From positions 19,396 to 83,395 of the forward strand of contig RAZJ01000011.1 in the NCBI GenBank assembly GCA_003612625.1: a DNA stretch of 64,000 bases, in the 5' to 3' direction. The translations under genes and the position numbers were made by a program. This stretch comes from a bacterium 1XD42-1 (lineage in GTDB: Bacteria; Bacillota; Clostridia; Oscillospirales; Ruminococcaceae). Under the pieces are notes generated by a model, which did no database searches, had not been told where the DNA came from, and saw nothing but the letters and a program-made list of their open reading frames with translations. Positions 41,613 through 50,979 of this stretch are shown piece after piece; the first letter of the stretch is position 1, and every line of letters begins with the position of its first letter.

Positions 41613-43100
41613 TTAAGCAAAGGGATTTTCTGTGGGATAAGGCAGGGATTTTGGCTGGTTATAAGCAATATCCTCTACCCCTAAGAATTTGAATACTTCA
41701 AATAATGCTTTTCCATAATGGCCGAATGCTACCGCGCCATGATGGGGGTACCGTTTTTGAATCAGCACATGACGGTAAAACCGCCCCATTTCATGGATGG
41801 CAAATACGCCTATTCCGCCAAAAGAACGGGTTTTCACTGGCAATACTTCCCCCTGGGCAATATAAGCCCGCAGTTTTCCTTCACTGTCGCATTGCAGGCG
41901 GTAGAATGTAATATCACTGGCGGCAATATCCCCTTCTAATGTGCCCCGGGTAAAATCAGGCTCGGAATCTTTTGGTTCCAGCAGACGGTGCTGGATCAAT
42001 TGGTACTTGACAGCCCGATCCGCACACATTTTGCAGCTTGGGGTATTGCCGCAGTGGAAGCCCATAAACGTATCTGTCAGGGTATAATCAAATTTTCCTT
42101 TGATATCTTCTTCATAAAGGGAAGCCGGTACAGAATTGTTAATATCCAGCAAGGTGACTGTATCGCCGGAAACACACATACCGATATATTCCGACAAGGC
42201 ACCATAAATGTCTACTTCGCAGGAAACCGGTATGCCCCGGCTGACCAAACGGGAATTTACATAACAAGGTTCAAATCCAAAAGCTTCCGGGAAGGCAGGC
42301 CAGCATTTATCTGCAAAAGCTACATATTGTCTGGCTCCTTTATGGGCTTCTGCCCAGTCCAATAAAGTTACTTCTAACTGGGCCATCCGTTCATTCAAAT
42401 CGGCATAATAACAGCCCTCTCCCATTTCCTTTGCCATATCTTCGCAAATAGAGGGAATACGGGGATCATTGGCATGGGCTTTATAGGCAACCAGCAGATC
42501 CAGTTCGGAATTTTCTTCAATTTCCACGCCGATTTCATATAAGCCTTTAATGGGGGCATTGCAGGCAAAGAAATCCTGGGGACGGGGGCCAAAGGTAATA
42601 ATTTTCAACTGGCTTAACCCGATTAAAGCACAGGCAACAGGCTTAAATTCTCCGATCATTTTGGCAATTTCTTCAGCAGTGCCTACCGGATATTCCGGAA
42701 TAAAGGCTTTTAAATGGCGCATCCCTAAATTATAGGAACAGTTCAACATACCGCAGTAAGCATCCCCGCGGCCATTGATCAGATCCCCATCCCCTTCGGC
42801 AGCAGCTACATACATACAAGGCCCGTCAAAATTTTTTGCAATCAGGGTTTCCGGCGTTTCCGGTCCAAAGTTCCCTAAAAATACCACCAAAGCATTGCAG
42901 CCAGCTTCTTTGACTTCGTCAACGGCTTTCAGCATGTCTTTTTCATTTTCCACGGTGGTTTTGCATTCATAAATATCCAAGCCCTGTGCCTTGCAGGCGG
43001 CTGCAACCGCGCTCCGGCGGCGTTCTGACAAAGAAATAATGAAGCAATCCCGGGAAACTGCAATAATCCCTAATTTTACTTCTGGAACGTTGGAAAGCAT
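41613..43100 (-). CDS. L-fucose/L-arabinose isomerase-family protein
   Basis: A 495-residue metal-dependent aldose-ketose isomerase homologue. The family frame is recognisable: an N-terminal Rossmann-like region ('LVVFLGNFGPETPE'), 'DLLVAYKAHANDPRI' midway, 'ESR/CEVDIYGALSEYIG', and 'DTFMGFHCGNTPSCKM' with metal-ligand His. It is last in an operon with a xylulokinase, so it probably forms the ketose that XylB phosphorylates. No xylA is present. The true aldose (xylose, lyxose or arabinose) is undetermined. Confidence 0.82.
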   Translation of the reverse strand: MLSNVPEVKLGIIAVSRDCFIISLSERRRSAVAAACKAQGLDIYECKTTVENEKDMLKAVDEVKEAGCNALVVFLGNFGPETPETLIAKNFDGPCMYVAAAEGDGDLINGRGDAYCGMLNCSYNLGMRHLKAFIPEYPVGTAEEIAKMIGEFKPVACALIGLSQLKIITFGPRPQDFFACNAPIKGLYEIGVEIEENSELDLLVAYKAHANDPRIPSICEDMAKEMGEGCYYADLNERMAQLEVTLLDWAEAHKGARQYVAFADKCWPAFPEAFGFEPCYVNSRLVSRGIPVSCEVDIYGALSEYIGMCVSGDTVTLLDINNSVPASLYEEDIKGKFDYTLTDTFMGFHCGNTPSCKMCADRAVKYQLIQHRLLEPKDSEPDFTRGTLEGDIAASDITFYRLQCDSEGKLRAYIAQGEVLPVKTRSFGGIGVFAIHEMGRFYRHVLIQKRYPHHGAVAFGHYGKALFEVFKFLGVEDIAYNQPKSLPYPTENPFA

Positions 43101-43114
43101 ATAAAATTCCTCCT

Positions 43115-43750
43115 TTAAATTTGATCCGCAATATCAATATTTTCTCCCGAAAGCCCTATATAAGCGCCTTGGGAGGCTTCGCTCGTATCCGGGTGGGCCA
43201 GCAGCCATTTATTGCAGGCCCACAGCATTTTATCTTCCTGGTTCAGCGGGATTATTTCCGGTTTGGGGCCGTTGGTGCCCTTCGGCAAAACAACCAGTAC
43301 CCGGAAGCCTGCCCCTGCTTTGGCGGAACAGGGGGCATAATGCAGGGTTGTGGCATATACTTCCACCAGTGTGCCAGCCGGAACTAAAAATGCTTTTACT
43401 TTTGCTGAGTCCAGTTTTCCGTTGGCAATTTCATCTTCCCGTGCCACCAGCAAAATAAAATCACATGTCCCGCAGTTCATTTCACTGTCCCGGTGGTATT
43501 CCAGACAATTCAGCTTTGTATTATGGCCGTTGCACCAGCCCATCTGGATGGGCATACCGCCATAGGCATTGCTGGCCAGGGTTTTGGCTATTGGCAGGGC
43601 TTCCAGTTCCGGCTGGGAAGGGACATATTCTACCCCTTGGGGCAAGGGGGTTGCCTGCTCCAGGGCCGCAACCAAAGGTTCTGTATCATAGCCCTCCAGT
43701 ACCTTTCCATAAGGGGCAAATTCCGGATCTTGGATGGAATAAATTTTCAT
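43115..43750 (-). CDS. DUF4867 protein
   Basis: A 211-residue cytosolic protein. Cupin-like features are visible: 'NCLEYHRDSEMN' and 'EVYATTLHYAP' could supply metal-binding His/Glu, with beta strands between. DUF4867 proteins recur beside FucI-family isomerases and sugar kinases, so a role as sugar mutarotase, isomerase or epimerase is plausible but unproven. It lies 14 bases upstream of the isomerase and 26 bases downstream of xylB, and is surely co-transcribed. Confidence 0.75.
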   Translation of the reverse strand: MKIYSIQDPEFAPYGKVLEGYDTEPLVAALEQATPLPQGVEYVPSQPELEALPIAKTLASNAYGGMPIQMGWCNGHNTKLNCLEYHRDSEMNCGTCDFILLVAREDEIANGKLDSAKVKAFLVPAGTLVEVYATTLHYAPCSAKAGAGFRVLVVLPKGTNGPKPEIIPLNQEDKMLWACNKWLLAHPDTSEASQGAYIGLSGENIDIADQI

Positions 43751-43776
43751 AAAACATTCTCTCCTTACCCCGGCTG

Positions 43777-45252
43777 TTATTGCAGAACCGGGAACAGCCC
43801 TTTTAAGGCTGGATAGATCTTTTTAAACTGCTGGTAACGCTTTTCATAGCGATCGGCAATTTCCGGGTCCGGGGAAACGGTTTCCGCTGTATGCACCAGC
43901 TTGGAACAGGCTGCCTCTACCGTAGGATATAACCCACAGGCCACCATTGCCAGCATAGCGCCGCCCATTCCAGGCCCTTGTTCCGATTCCGGAATTTCCA
44001 GCTGGATATTCAGCACATTTGCCATAATGGTTTTCCATAAAGGGCTTTTTGCCCCGCCTCCGCAGATTTTGCTCCGCTGGATTGTGATCCCTAAAGAACA
44101 GGCTACTTCCAGGCTATCCCGTATGGCAAAAGCAACGCCTTCCAATACGGCCTGGGTCAGATCAGATCGGGTGGTATCCATGGTCATGCCAATGAAAGTC
44201 CCCCGTGCATTGGTGTCATTGATAGGGGAACGTTCCCCCATGAGATAAGGCAGGAAAAATACCCGGTTCCGGCCCAGCTTTTCCAATGTAATCCCTTTTT
44301 GCTCGGCAGCATAATCTTTCGTCTGAAAAATATCGTCCATCAGCCATTTATTACAGCTTGCCGCAGAAAGCATACAGCCCATTAAGTGATAATGACCGTC
44401 AGCATGGGCAAAGGCATGGAGGGCATTATTGGGATCTACCCCGAACCTTTCACTGGAGATAAAAACCGTACCCGACGTGCCCAATGAAATGTTGCAGGCC
44501 CCTTCTCCCACAGTGCCGGTTCCCACAGCAGCAGCGGCATTGTCCCCGGCGCCGGCGCATACTTTTACCCCTTCCGGCAGTCCCAGCTGTTTTGCGATTT
44601 CCGGCTTCAATGTGCCCACTGCTTCATAACTTTCAAACAGCTTCGGCATTTGGCTTTCTGTAATATGGCATAATTCCAGCATTTCTTTTGACCAGCTTTT
44701 GTGAGCCACATCCAGCAGCAGCATACCGCTTGCATCTGAATAATCGGTACAATGGACGCCTGTTAAAATGTAATTGATATAATCCTTCGGCAGCATGATT
44801 TTTGCGATTTTTTCAAAGAGATCCGGTTCATTTTCCCGCATCCACAGCAGCTTCGGCGCGGTAAAGCCAGCAAAGGCAATATTGGCTGTGAGGGCGGATA
44901 ATTTTTCTTTCCCGACTTCACCGTTCAGATACTCCACTTCTTTGGCTGTCCGGCCGTCATTCCATAAAATAGCCGGACGGATCACCCGATCCTCCTTGTC
45001 CAGTACAACCAGTCCATGCATTTGACCGCCGGCCCCGATCCCTGCCACCTGTCTGGCGTCAAAGCCTGCCAGAAGTTCCGGTATGCCTTCCAGAACGGCT
45101 TTTCCCCAATCCTCCGGGTTCTGCTGGCTCCAGCCAGGCTGGGGGAATTCTAAGGGATATTCCTTTGACACAATGTTCTGAATAGCACCTTCCCCGTCCA
45201 TGAGCAGCAGCTTTACAGCGGAAGTCCCTAGATCAATCCCAATATACAGCAT
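43777..45252 (-). CDS. xylB: Xylulokinase
   Basis: A 491-residue FGGY carbohydrate kinase phosphorylating D-xylulose to D-xylulose-5-P, feeding the pentose phosphate pathway. 'YIGIDLGTSAVKLLLMD' is the ATP-binding strand-loop, 'GGQMHGLV' is the XylB-specific substrate motif (Met-His), and 'ICGGGAKSPLW' the second phosphate loop. ATG 45252 follows GGAAAGGG by eight bases; the longer frame overlaps the permease gene. It is just after the permease stop. Confidence 0.92.
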   Translation of the reverse strand: MLYIGIDLGTSAVKLLLMDGEGAIQNIVSKEYPLEFPQPGWSQQNPEDWGKAVLEGIPELLAGFDARQVAGIGAGGQMHGLVVLDKEDRVIRPAILWNDGRTAKEVEYLNGEVGKEKLSALTANIAFAGFTAPKLLWMRENEPDLFEKIAKIMLPKDYINYILTGVHCTDYSDASGMLLLDVAHKSWSKEMLELCHITESQMPKLFESYEAVGTLKPEIAKQLGLPEGVKVCAGAGDNAAAAVGTGTVGEGACNISLGTSGTVFISSERFGVDPNNALHAFAHADGHYHLMGCMLSAASCNKWLMDDIFQTKDYAAEQKGITLEKLGRNRVFFLPYLMGERSPINDTNARGTFIGMTMDTTRSDLTQAVLEGVAFAIRDSLEVACSLGITIQRSKICGGGAKSPLWKTIMANVLNIQLEIPESEQGPGMGGAMLAMVACGLYPTVEAACSKLVHTAETVSPDPEIADRYEKRYQQFKKIYPALKGLFPVLQ

Positions 45253-45256
45253 AAAT

Positions 45257-46435
45257 TTAACCCTTTCCGGTCTTGCGGCTGGAGACCACATCAAAAATGA
45301 CAGCCAGCAGCAGCACGCCGCCTTTAATTACATACTGCCAGGCATCGCCCAAGCCCATAATAGACATACCCATATTGATAATGCCTAACAGCAATGCACC
45401 AATAACCACACCGCCTACGGAACCGCTGCCGCCATAAGCAGAAGCGCCGCCAATAAAACAGGAACCGATGGCATCCATTTCAAAAGAAGTACCTGTCGAA
45501 CCATTGACAGAACCTACCCGGGCCGCGCAGAGCAAGCCGCATAAGCCTGCTAATAAGCCCATATTGGCATAAGCGATAAAATAAATTTTATTGGTGTTGA
45601 TACCGGATAATTTTGTTGCTTTTTCATTGCCGCCTACGGCATAAAAATACCGTCCAAAGGCTGTTTTGGCTGTGATGAAATTATAAATCAGGCAAATGGC
45701 TACGACCCATACCAGCATAACCGAAATCCCACGGTACTGGCTAAGCAAATGGCAATAATAAAGGAGCAGGGCTGCAATCAGGCCGGATTTTATGTAATCA
45801 CTGAAAGCACTGTTTTGATGGTATCCTTTTTTTGCCCGTTCCCGACGGTTTTTCACGGTATTCAAAACAATACATACAGCAGCGACTATACCGACAATCA
45901 GAGCTGAAAGCTTCGTATCCCCGTCATCCAAGCCTGGGATTTTAATATAAGCGGTAAATATATTTAAGAAAGCAGGGTCCTGAATGGCAACTGTTTTGCT
46001 GTTCAGTACCAGACGCCCTACGCCCCGGAAAATAAACATACCACCTAAGGTTGTAATAAAGGGAGGGATACGGACATACCCAATCCAATAGCCCTGCCAG
46101 ACGCCTACCAGCAGTCCTACAATCAGGCAAAGGATAATAACCGGAATGCTGGGCAGGCCCATATTGGAAATCAGTACCGCAGCCAGGCCCCCTACTAAAC
46201 ACACCACCGATCCTACGGACAAGTCAATATTGCCGCCTGTCAAAATACATAACAACATGCCGCATGCCATAACCAATACATAACCATTTTGCAGCAGTAA
46301 ATTTGACATATTCTGCGGATAAAGCAAAGTCCCATCCGTTAAAAATGCAAACAGAAAGAAAACTACCACCAAGGCAATGATCATAGCGTATTTTGTCAGA
46401 AATCTCATCAGATTAAATGTATTGTTCCCGTTCAT
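45257..46435 (-). CDS. Multiple-sugar ABC permease (GguB/XylH-like)
   Basis: A 392-residue permease with about 10-12 membrane segments and the sugar-permease loop 'ILTGGNIDLSVGSVVCLVGGL'. The long form with an extended middle loop rich in Lys/Arg ('NTVKNRRERAKKGY') matches MmsB/GguB/XylH rather than the shorter RbsC/AlsC. It works with the GguA-like ATPase 17 bases upstream and the ChvE-like binding protein. Confidence 0.9.
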   Translation of the reverse strand: MNGNNTFNLMRFLTKYAMIIALVVVFFLFAFLTDGTLLYPQNMSNLLLQNGYVLVMACGMLLCILTGGNIDLSVGSVVCLVGGLAAVLISNMGLPSIPVIILCLIVGLLVGVWQGYWIGYVRIPPFITTLGGMFIFRGVGRLVLNSKTVAIQDPAFLNIFTAYIKIPGLDDGDTKLSALIVGIVAAVCIVLNTVKNRRERAKKGYHQNSAFSDYIKSGLIAALLLYYCHLLSQYRGISVMLVWVVAICLIYNFITAKTAFGRYFYAVGGNEKATKLSGINTNKIYFIAYANMGLLAGLCGLLCAARVGSVNGSTGTSFEMDAIGSCFIGGASAYGGSGSVGGVVIGALLLGIINMGMSIMGLGDAWQYVIKGGVLLLAVIFDVVSSRKTGKG

Positions 46436-46452
46436 TGCTGTACCCTCCTTTT

Positions 46453-47994
46453 TTACTCTTTGTTGGTATCACGGATAATATAACCCATAATGCCTTCCTG
46501 GGTAGCGTCTTTGGCTTCTACTTCAGCCAGCAGGCGGCCTTCATTCATCACATAAATCCGGTCGCACATTCCTAACAGCTCCGGCAGCTCTGAAGAAATC
46601 ATCATAACCGATTTCCCCTGGCTGACCATCTGGTTGATCAGGCAGTAAATTTCATACTTTGCGCCTACGTCAATCCCCCGGGTGGGTTCATCCATAATTA
46701 AAATATCCGGTTCTGTAAACATCCATTTCCCCAGTAACGCTTTTTGCTGGTTGCCGCCGGACAGATTGCCTACATGCTGTTCAATAGTAGGCGTTTTTGT
46801 ACCCATGGCTTTTTTCATTTCTTCCGCCACCTGGATTTCCCGATCCCCGTCAATGACCCCTTTCTGGCACACTTTATCCAGCCGGGCCAATGTGGTATTG
46901 AAACGGATGGATTCATCTAAAATCAGCCCATTGGTTTTCCGGTCCTCTGTAACATAGGCTAATTTATGGCGGATGGCATCCTGACAGGATTTTAAACTGA
47001 CTTTCTGTCCGCCCAAGTAAAGCTCCCCTGTAATATTTGTCCCGTAGCTGTTCCCGAAAATAGACATGGCCAGTTCGGTGCGGCCTGCCCCTTGCAGCCC
47101 GGAAAATCCCACGACTTCCCCTTTGCGGATATAAAAGGAAATATCTTCATCCACCACCCGTTCCGGATATAAAGGATGATGAACGGTCCAGTGCTTTACT
47201 TCCAAATTGATTTCAGGCTGGATATTGTGTTCCCGGGCAGGATAACGATCCTCCATGGAACGGCCTACCATGCCTTTGATAATACGGTCTTCACTGAATT
47301 CATCCACGCCTTTTACTAAAGTTTCAATGGTGGAACCGTCCCGGATAATGGTAACTTTATCCGCGCAATAAATAATTTCATTCAGCTTATGGGTGATGAT
47401 AATGGAAGTCAGACCTTCCTCTTTAAAGGCGATCAGCAGATCCAACAGCATTTTTGCATCTTCGTCATTGAGGGAAGATGTGGGCTCATCTAAAATTAAC
47501 AGTTTGACTTCCTTAGAAAAGGCTTTCGCAATTTCAACAAGCTGCTGTTTTCCTGTGCCAATATCTCTTACCAGGGTCTGGGCAGATTCATTTAATCCTA
47601 CCTGACGCATATGGCGTTCCGCTTCGCTGTATGTTTTATCCCAGTCAATAAATCCAAACTGGTTTTTTAATTCATTGCCTAAGAACATATTTTCCCCAAT
47701 GGACAACAGGGGGATCAGTGCCAATTCCTGATGGATGATTACAATACCTAAAGCTTCACTGTCCTTCTGGGTCTTGAACTGGCACAGCTTGCCTTCATAG
47801 AAAATCTCCCCGTCATAGCTGCCAGCAGGATAGGTGCCAGACAAAACATTCATCAAAGTCGATTTCCCAGCCCCGTTTTCCCCGATCAGGGCATGGATTT
47901 CCCCGCTTTCTACCCGCAGGTTTACATTATCCAATGCTTTTACGCCGGGGAACTCTTTTGTAATGGACTTCATTTCCAAAATAACATTTGCCAA
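46453..47994 (-). CDS. Multiple-sugar ABC ATPase (GguA/XylG-like)
   Basis: A 513-residue double ATPase. Domain 1 has Walker A 'GENGAGKST' and '[13 protein letters not shown]'. Domain 2 has '[14 protein letters not shown]' and '[14 protein letters not shown]'. The '[10 protein letters not shown]' insertion after Walker A is typical of MmsA/GguA/XylG. It powers import of an aldose captured by the ChvE-like protein. It is separated from the binding-protein gene by 100 bases containing a stable hairpin. Confidence 0.92.
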   Translation of the reverse strand: MANVILEMKSITKEFPGVKALDNVNLRVESGEIHALIGENGAGKSTLMNVLSGTYPAGSYDGEIFYEGKLCQFKTQKDSEALGIVIIHQELALIPLLSIGENMFLGNELKNQFGFIDWDKTYSEAERHMRQVGLNESAQTLVRDIGTGKQQLVEIAKAFSKEVKLLILDEPTSSLNDEDAKMLLDLLIAFKEEGLTSIIITHKLNEIIYCADKVTIIRDGSTIETLVKGVDEFSEDRIIKGMVGRSMEDRYPAREHNIQPEINLEVKHWTVHHPLYPERVVDEDISFYIRKGEVVGFSGLQGAGRTELAMSIFGNSYGTNITGELYLGGQKVSLKSCQDAIRHKLAYVTEDRKTNGLILDESIRFNTTLARLDKVCQKGVIDGDREIQVAEEMKKAMGTKTPTIEQHVGNLSGGNQQKALLGKWMFTEPDILIMDEPTRGIDVGAKYEIYCLINQMVSQGKSVMMISSELPELLGMCDRIYVMNEGRLLAEVEAKDATQEGIMGYIIRDTNKE

Positions 47995-48039
47995 GAGCTT
48001 TATTCCTCCTCCCGGTCTTGCCTGAAATCACAGGCACAA

Positions 48040-48063
48040 TGGGCGGGGCAGATGCCCCGCCCA
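48040..48063 (-). repeat. Hairpin between the ChvE-like and ATPase genes
   Basis: Arms TGGGCGGGGCA and TGCCCCGCCCA (48040-48050, 48053-48063) form a very stable GC hairpin in the gap after the binding-protein gene, without a T-run. It parallels the stem between alsB and alsA. Confidence 0.7.
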
Positions 48064-48094
48064 CCAGTTCTGCTTGATTTGCTGTTACAAAGGA

Positions 48095-49294
48095 TTAACC
48101 GTTTGTCGCTTCCAGATAGCCGTCAGCCCCTACTTTGTAGTAACCGGGTGTTACCAGCTTTTCTTCCATATTGTCCGCTGTAATTACATCAGGAACCAAC
48201 AGGAAGGATGGGCAGTTATGGCCTTCGGAAGTGAAATAGGAGGACGTGTCATAGGCACATTCAAAGCCCCAGTTAGAACCGGTAATCAGGCTGTTATCTA
48301 CTGTGCTGCCATCCAGAATTGCCTTGACCAGATCCAATGTAACAACTGCTTCATTGGCGACTGCTTTATATACGGTCATGGATTGTACGCCGTCTTTGAT
48401 GTTCCGCAGGTTGGCTACGTCGCCATCCTGGCCTGTCATAATGACGCTGTTGCCGCCGGCATAGTCAGAAGTAATGGCCTGGGCGACACCTAAAGCTGTG
48501 GAATCATTGGAACATACCCATACATCCAGCTTTGTACCGTCTGCATAATAAGAAGCCAGTACATTTTGTGCCCGATCCAGGGCCACGTCTGTCTGCCATT
48601 GTTCTGTGGCTACGGTATTAAAATCTGTCTGGCCGGAAACGACCTTCAGTTTGCCGGAATCAATAAAGGGTTTTAACGTATCCATTGCGCCATTGAAGAA
48701 ATAACCTGCATTGTTGTCCGCCGGATCGCCTGCTGTAAATTCAATGTTGAAGGGGCCTGCCGCATTATTCAAATCCAAAGCATTGATGACATATTGGCCT
48801 TGCAGGGTGCCCACTGTGTAATTATCGAAAGAAACATAATAAGAAACGTTGTCATTCATAATCAAACGGTCATAGGCAATGACCGGGATGCCTTCCGCGC
48901 CTGCGTCATTCATAACCGTATTCAATGCTTCCCCGTCAATGGCTGCTACTACTAAAATATCTACCCCCTGGGCCAGCATATTTTGAATGTCATTGACCTG
49001 CTGTTCCGCTTTGTTGTTGGAATAAGTAACCACAGTTTCATAGCCTGCGGCTTTAAACTGTTCATCCAAATAGGCGCCGTCCCGGTTCCACCGTTCAAGG
49101 TCCTGGGTAGGCATTGCAATGCCTACCTTTTTGCCAGTGGATTCACCGCTGGCCTGTCCGGCCGCACTGCTGGCAGCTCCTCCGCCCTGATCATTGCTGC
49201 CGCTGGCTGCGCTATTTCCGCTATTCCCGCCGCCGCAGGCGACCAGGGATAAGGACAGGAAAGCTGCGAGAATCGACGCGAGTGTCTTTTTCAT
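48095..49294 (-). CDS. ChvE-like sugar-binding lipoprotein
   Basis: A 399-residue lipoprotein binding protein: signal peptide with lipobox 'LVAC' (Cys20), Gly/Ser/Ala linker, then a domain matching ChvE (multiple-sugar binding). Signature stretches: 'VGIAMPTQDLERW', 'VIAYDRLIMND', 'VSYYVSFDNYTVGTLQGQ', 'FTAGDPADNNAGYFF' and 'GQTDFNTV'. It captures aldoses such as arabinose, xylose, galactose or glucose. It is the first gene of the operon; AGGAGG lies seven bases before ATG 49294. Its promoter is near-consensus with a repressor site inside. Confidence 0.9.
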   Translation of the reverse strand: MKKTLASILAAFLSLSLVACGGGNSGNSAASGSNDQGGGAASSAAGQASGESTGKKVGIAMPTQDLERWNRDGAYLDEQFKAAGYETVVTYSNNKAEQQVNDIQNMLAQGVDILVVAAIDGEALNTVMNDAGAEGIPVIAYDRLIMNDNVSYYVSFDNYTVGTLQGQYVINALDLNNAAGPFNIEFTAGDPADNNAGYFFNGAMDTLKPFIDSGKLKVVSGQTDFNTVATEQWQTDVALDRAQNVLASYYADGTKLDVWVCSNDSTALGVAQAITSDYAGGNSVIMTGQDGDVANLRNIKDGVQSMTVYKAVANEAVVTLDLVKAILDGSTVDNSLITGSNWGFECAYDTSSYFTSEGHNCPSFLLVPDVITADNMEEKLVTPGYYKVGADGYLEATNG

Positions 49295-49365
49295 ACTTTT
49301 TCCTCCTAGTTTTTTCTTTCTTGTTTGTGGCAAGTTCCCTTTGAAGCATTTGCTTCTGTAACCCA

Positions 49366-49394
49366 ATTATATAAAGCTACTTTACTAATGTCAA
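49366..49394 (-). promoter_or_regulatory. Consensus promoter of the pentose operon with ROK operator in spacer
   Basis: -35 TTGACA (49389-49394), 17 bases, -10 TATAAT (49366-49371): both hexamers are exact consensus. The spacer is filled by the palindrome TAAAG-CTA-CTTTA (49372-49384), so repressor binding would exclude polymerase. Confidence 0.88.
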
Positions 49395-49488
49395 TCCTTT
49401 TTCTTAAAATAAAATAAATTTTGTTGATAATATACTGACATATCAGGCATAATATAGTAATATTCACAGTGATATTTTTATTATTTTA

Positions 49489-49501
49489 TAAAGTAACTTT
49501 C
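49489..49501. promoter_or_regulatory. Second ROK-type operator copy
   Basis: TAAAG-TAA-CTTTC differs from the first operator by one arm base and lies 117 bases away, closer to the repressor gene. It is a likely auxiliary site for autoregulation or looping. Confidence 0.6.
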
Positions 49502-49548
49502 GTTATCTTTAAAACAACCGGATTTTCAGGGGCAAAATCGGAAAAAAT

Positions 49549-49576
49549 TTGACTGTCAAAAAATTCATGGTACAAT
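49549..49576 (+). promoter_or_regulatory. Promoter of the ROK repressor gene
   Basis: -35 TTGACT (49549-49554), 16 bases, -10 TACAAT (49571-49576). The 320-base divergent gap holds both promoters and both operator copies and nothing else recognisable. Confidence 0.7.
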
Positions 49577-49615
49577 AGAAATATGAATAAAAAAATATAA
49601 AGTTTGGAGATGGAT

Positions 49616-50755
49616 ATGGACTTTGATCCTGCAATGGCTGACCGCCGCCGGTCAGCCAGCAGCAATATTTATCACTGCCTCTACAATGCAAAAGATTTCT
49701 GTTCCCGGCAAAGTTTAGCCCGGGAATTAAATATCAGCCTGCCTACCGTATACCAGAACTTAGCCAAGCTGATGGCGGCAGGTTTAATCCGGGATTCCGG
49801 CGAACAGCAGTCCACCGGCGGCCGGAAAGCCAGTGGGCTGTCCATTGTACCGGATGCCCGGATCGCGGCAGGGGTTTCCGTTACAGAAAACCGCCTGCGC
49901 CTGGTAGCCGCAGATCTGCTGCTGAATGAGCTGGCTTACCGGGAAATCCCTATCCAGCCTGTGGTCCGGCTTTCCGATATGGGCGGCTTATTGTCCCAGG
50001 TACTGGAACAATTTCTGGATGATTTCAACGTGGATCGGGACCGGCTTTTAGGCGTTGGCATTGCTCTGCCTGCCATTATGTCCCCTGACAGCCGCCGTAT
50101 TGTTGCGGCCCCTACCTTACAGCTAAAGGATCTTTCCTTAGAAGGGCTTACCGATTCCATGCCATACCCCACCTATATTGAAAATGATGCTGCCTGCGGC
50201 GGCCATGCGGAGCTGTTTGTCCGGGAAGGCAACCGCAATATGGCCTATTTATCGTTGGAAAACGGGGTTGGCGGTGCAATTATGTTTGGAGGCGGCCCCT
50301 ACTTGGGGGACAACCGCCGCAGCGGGGAATTTGGCCACATGTGTGTGGAACCTGGGGGGCTCCGCTGCACCTGCGGGAAAATGGGCTGTTTAGAAGCATA
50401 CTGTTCCCCCCGGCGGGTACGGGATACCTTTGGAATTACACTGGATGAATTTTTTTCCAGGCTCAGGCAGCGCGGTTCCGGATATGAAGAATACGAAGCC
50501 TTATGGGACAACATGCTGCGCCATCTCGCCATTGGCATTGCCAATATCCGGCTGGCGCTGGATTGCGATGTGGTTCTGGGCGGGTTCCTGAGTGAATTTC
50601 TGGCCCCTTATCTGCCCCGCCTGAAAGAATATGTTGCCGGTATCCATCCTTTTGAGGCGGATACGGATTACTTACATTTAAGCACCTTGCGGCGCCACAC
50701 TGTCCCTTTGGGGGTAGCCCTCCATTTTATCGTAGATTTTTTAGATCGGGTTTAA
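49616..50755 (+). CDS. ROK-family (XylR-like) transcriptional repressor
   Basis: A 379-residue repressor: an N-terminal winged helix ('CSRQSLARELNISLPTVYQNL'), then a ROK sugar-binding domain with the zinc signature 'CTCGKMGCLE' and 'FGHMCVEPGG'. As expected for a regulator it lacks the kinase's intact ATP loop. It is divergent from the ChvE-like operon and so most likely represses it until the pentose binds. ATG 49616 follows TTGGAG by six bases. A strong terminator follows. Confidence 0.9.
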   Translation: MDFDPAMADRRRSASSNIYHCLYNAKDFCSRQSLARELNISLPTVYQNLAKLMAAGLIRDSGEQQSTGGRKASGLSIVPDARIAAGVSVTENRLRLVAADLLLNELAYREIPIQPVVRLSDMGGLLSQVLEQFLDDFNVDRDRLLGVGIALPAIMSPDSRRIVAAPTLQLKDLSLEGLTDSMPYPTYIENDAACGGHAELFVREGNRNMAYLSLENGVGGAIMFGGGPYLGDNRRSGEFGHMCVEPGGLRCTCGKMGCLEAYCSPRRVRDTFGITLDEFFSRLRQRGSGYEEYEALWDNMLRHLAIGIANIRLALDCDVVLGGFLSEFLAPYLPRLKEYVAGIHPFEADTDYLHLSTLRRHTVPLGVALHFIVDFLDRV

Positions 50756-50768
50756 GGCAATAAGATTG

Positions 50769-50812
50769 AAAAAGCAAGTGCCAAACGATTGTTTAGCACT
50801 TGCTTTTTGTTT
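50769..50812 (+). terminator. Terminator of the ROK gene
   Basis: A 13-bp stem, AAAAAGCAAGTGC / GCACTTGCTTTTT, with an extra inner AAAC/GTTT stem and a T tail. Confidence 0.92.
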
Positions 50813-50895
50813 TTATCAACCGTCTTTTGTGAAGAATGACTGTTTTTTTCTGCATAATTTCATGAGATATGATAACCGAAATTTTGGCAAAATTA

Positions 50896-50960
50896 TGGAC
50901 AAATATGAAAAAATATTGTATATTTAATTAAGGACATATTCCGGAAATGTCCTTAATTAA
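50896..50960 (+). promoter_or_regulatory. Promoter and large palindrome upstream of DUF5058
   Basis: -35 TGGACA (50896-50901), 17 bases, -10 TATATT (50919-50924). It is overlapped by a perfect 13-bp inverted repeat, TTAATTAAGGACA / TGTCCTTAATTAA (50924-50936, 50948-50960), whose loop contains TTCCGGAA. It ends four bases before the ribosome-binding site. It is either an operator for a dimeric regulator or a leader hairpin controlling translation. Confidence 0.7.
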
Positions 50961-50979
50961 AAAAAGGAGAAAAGAAAGT

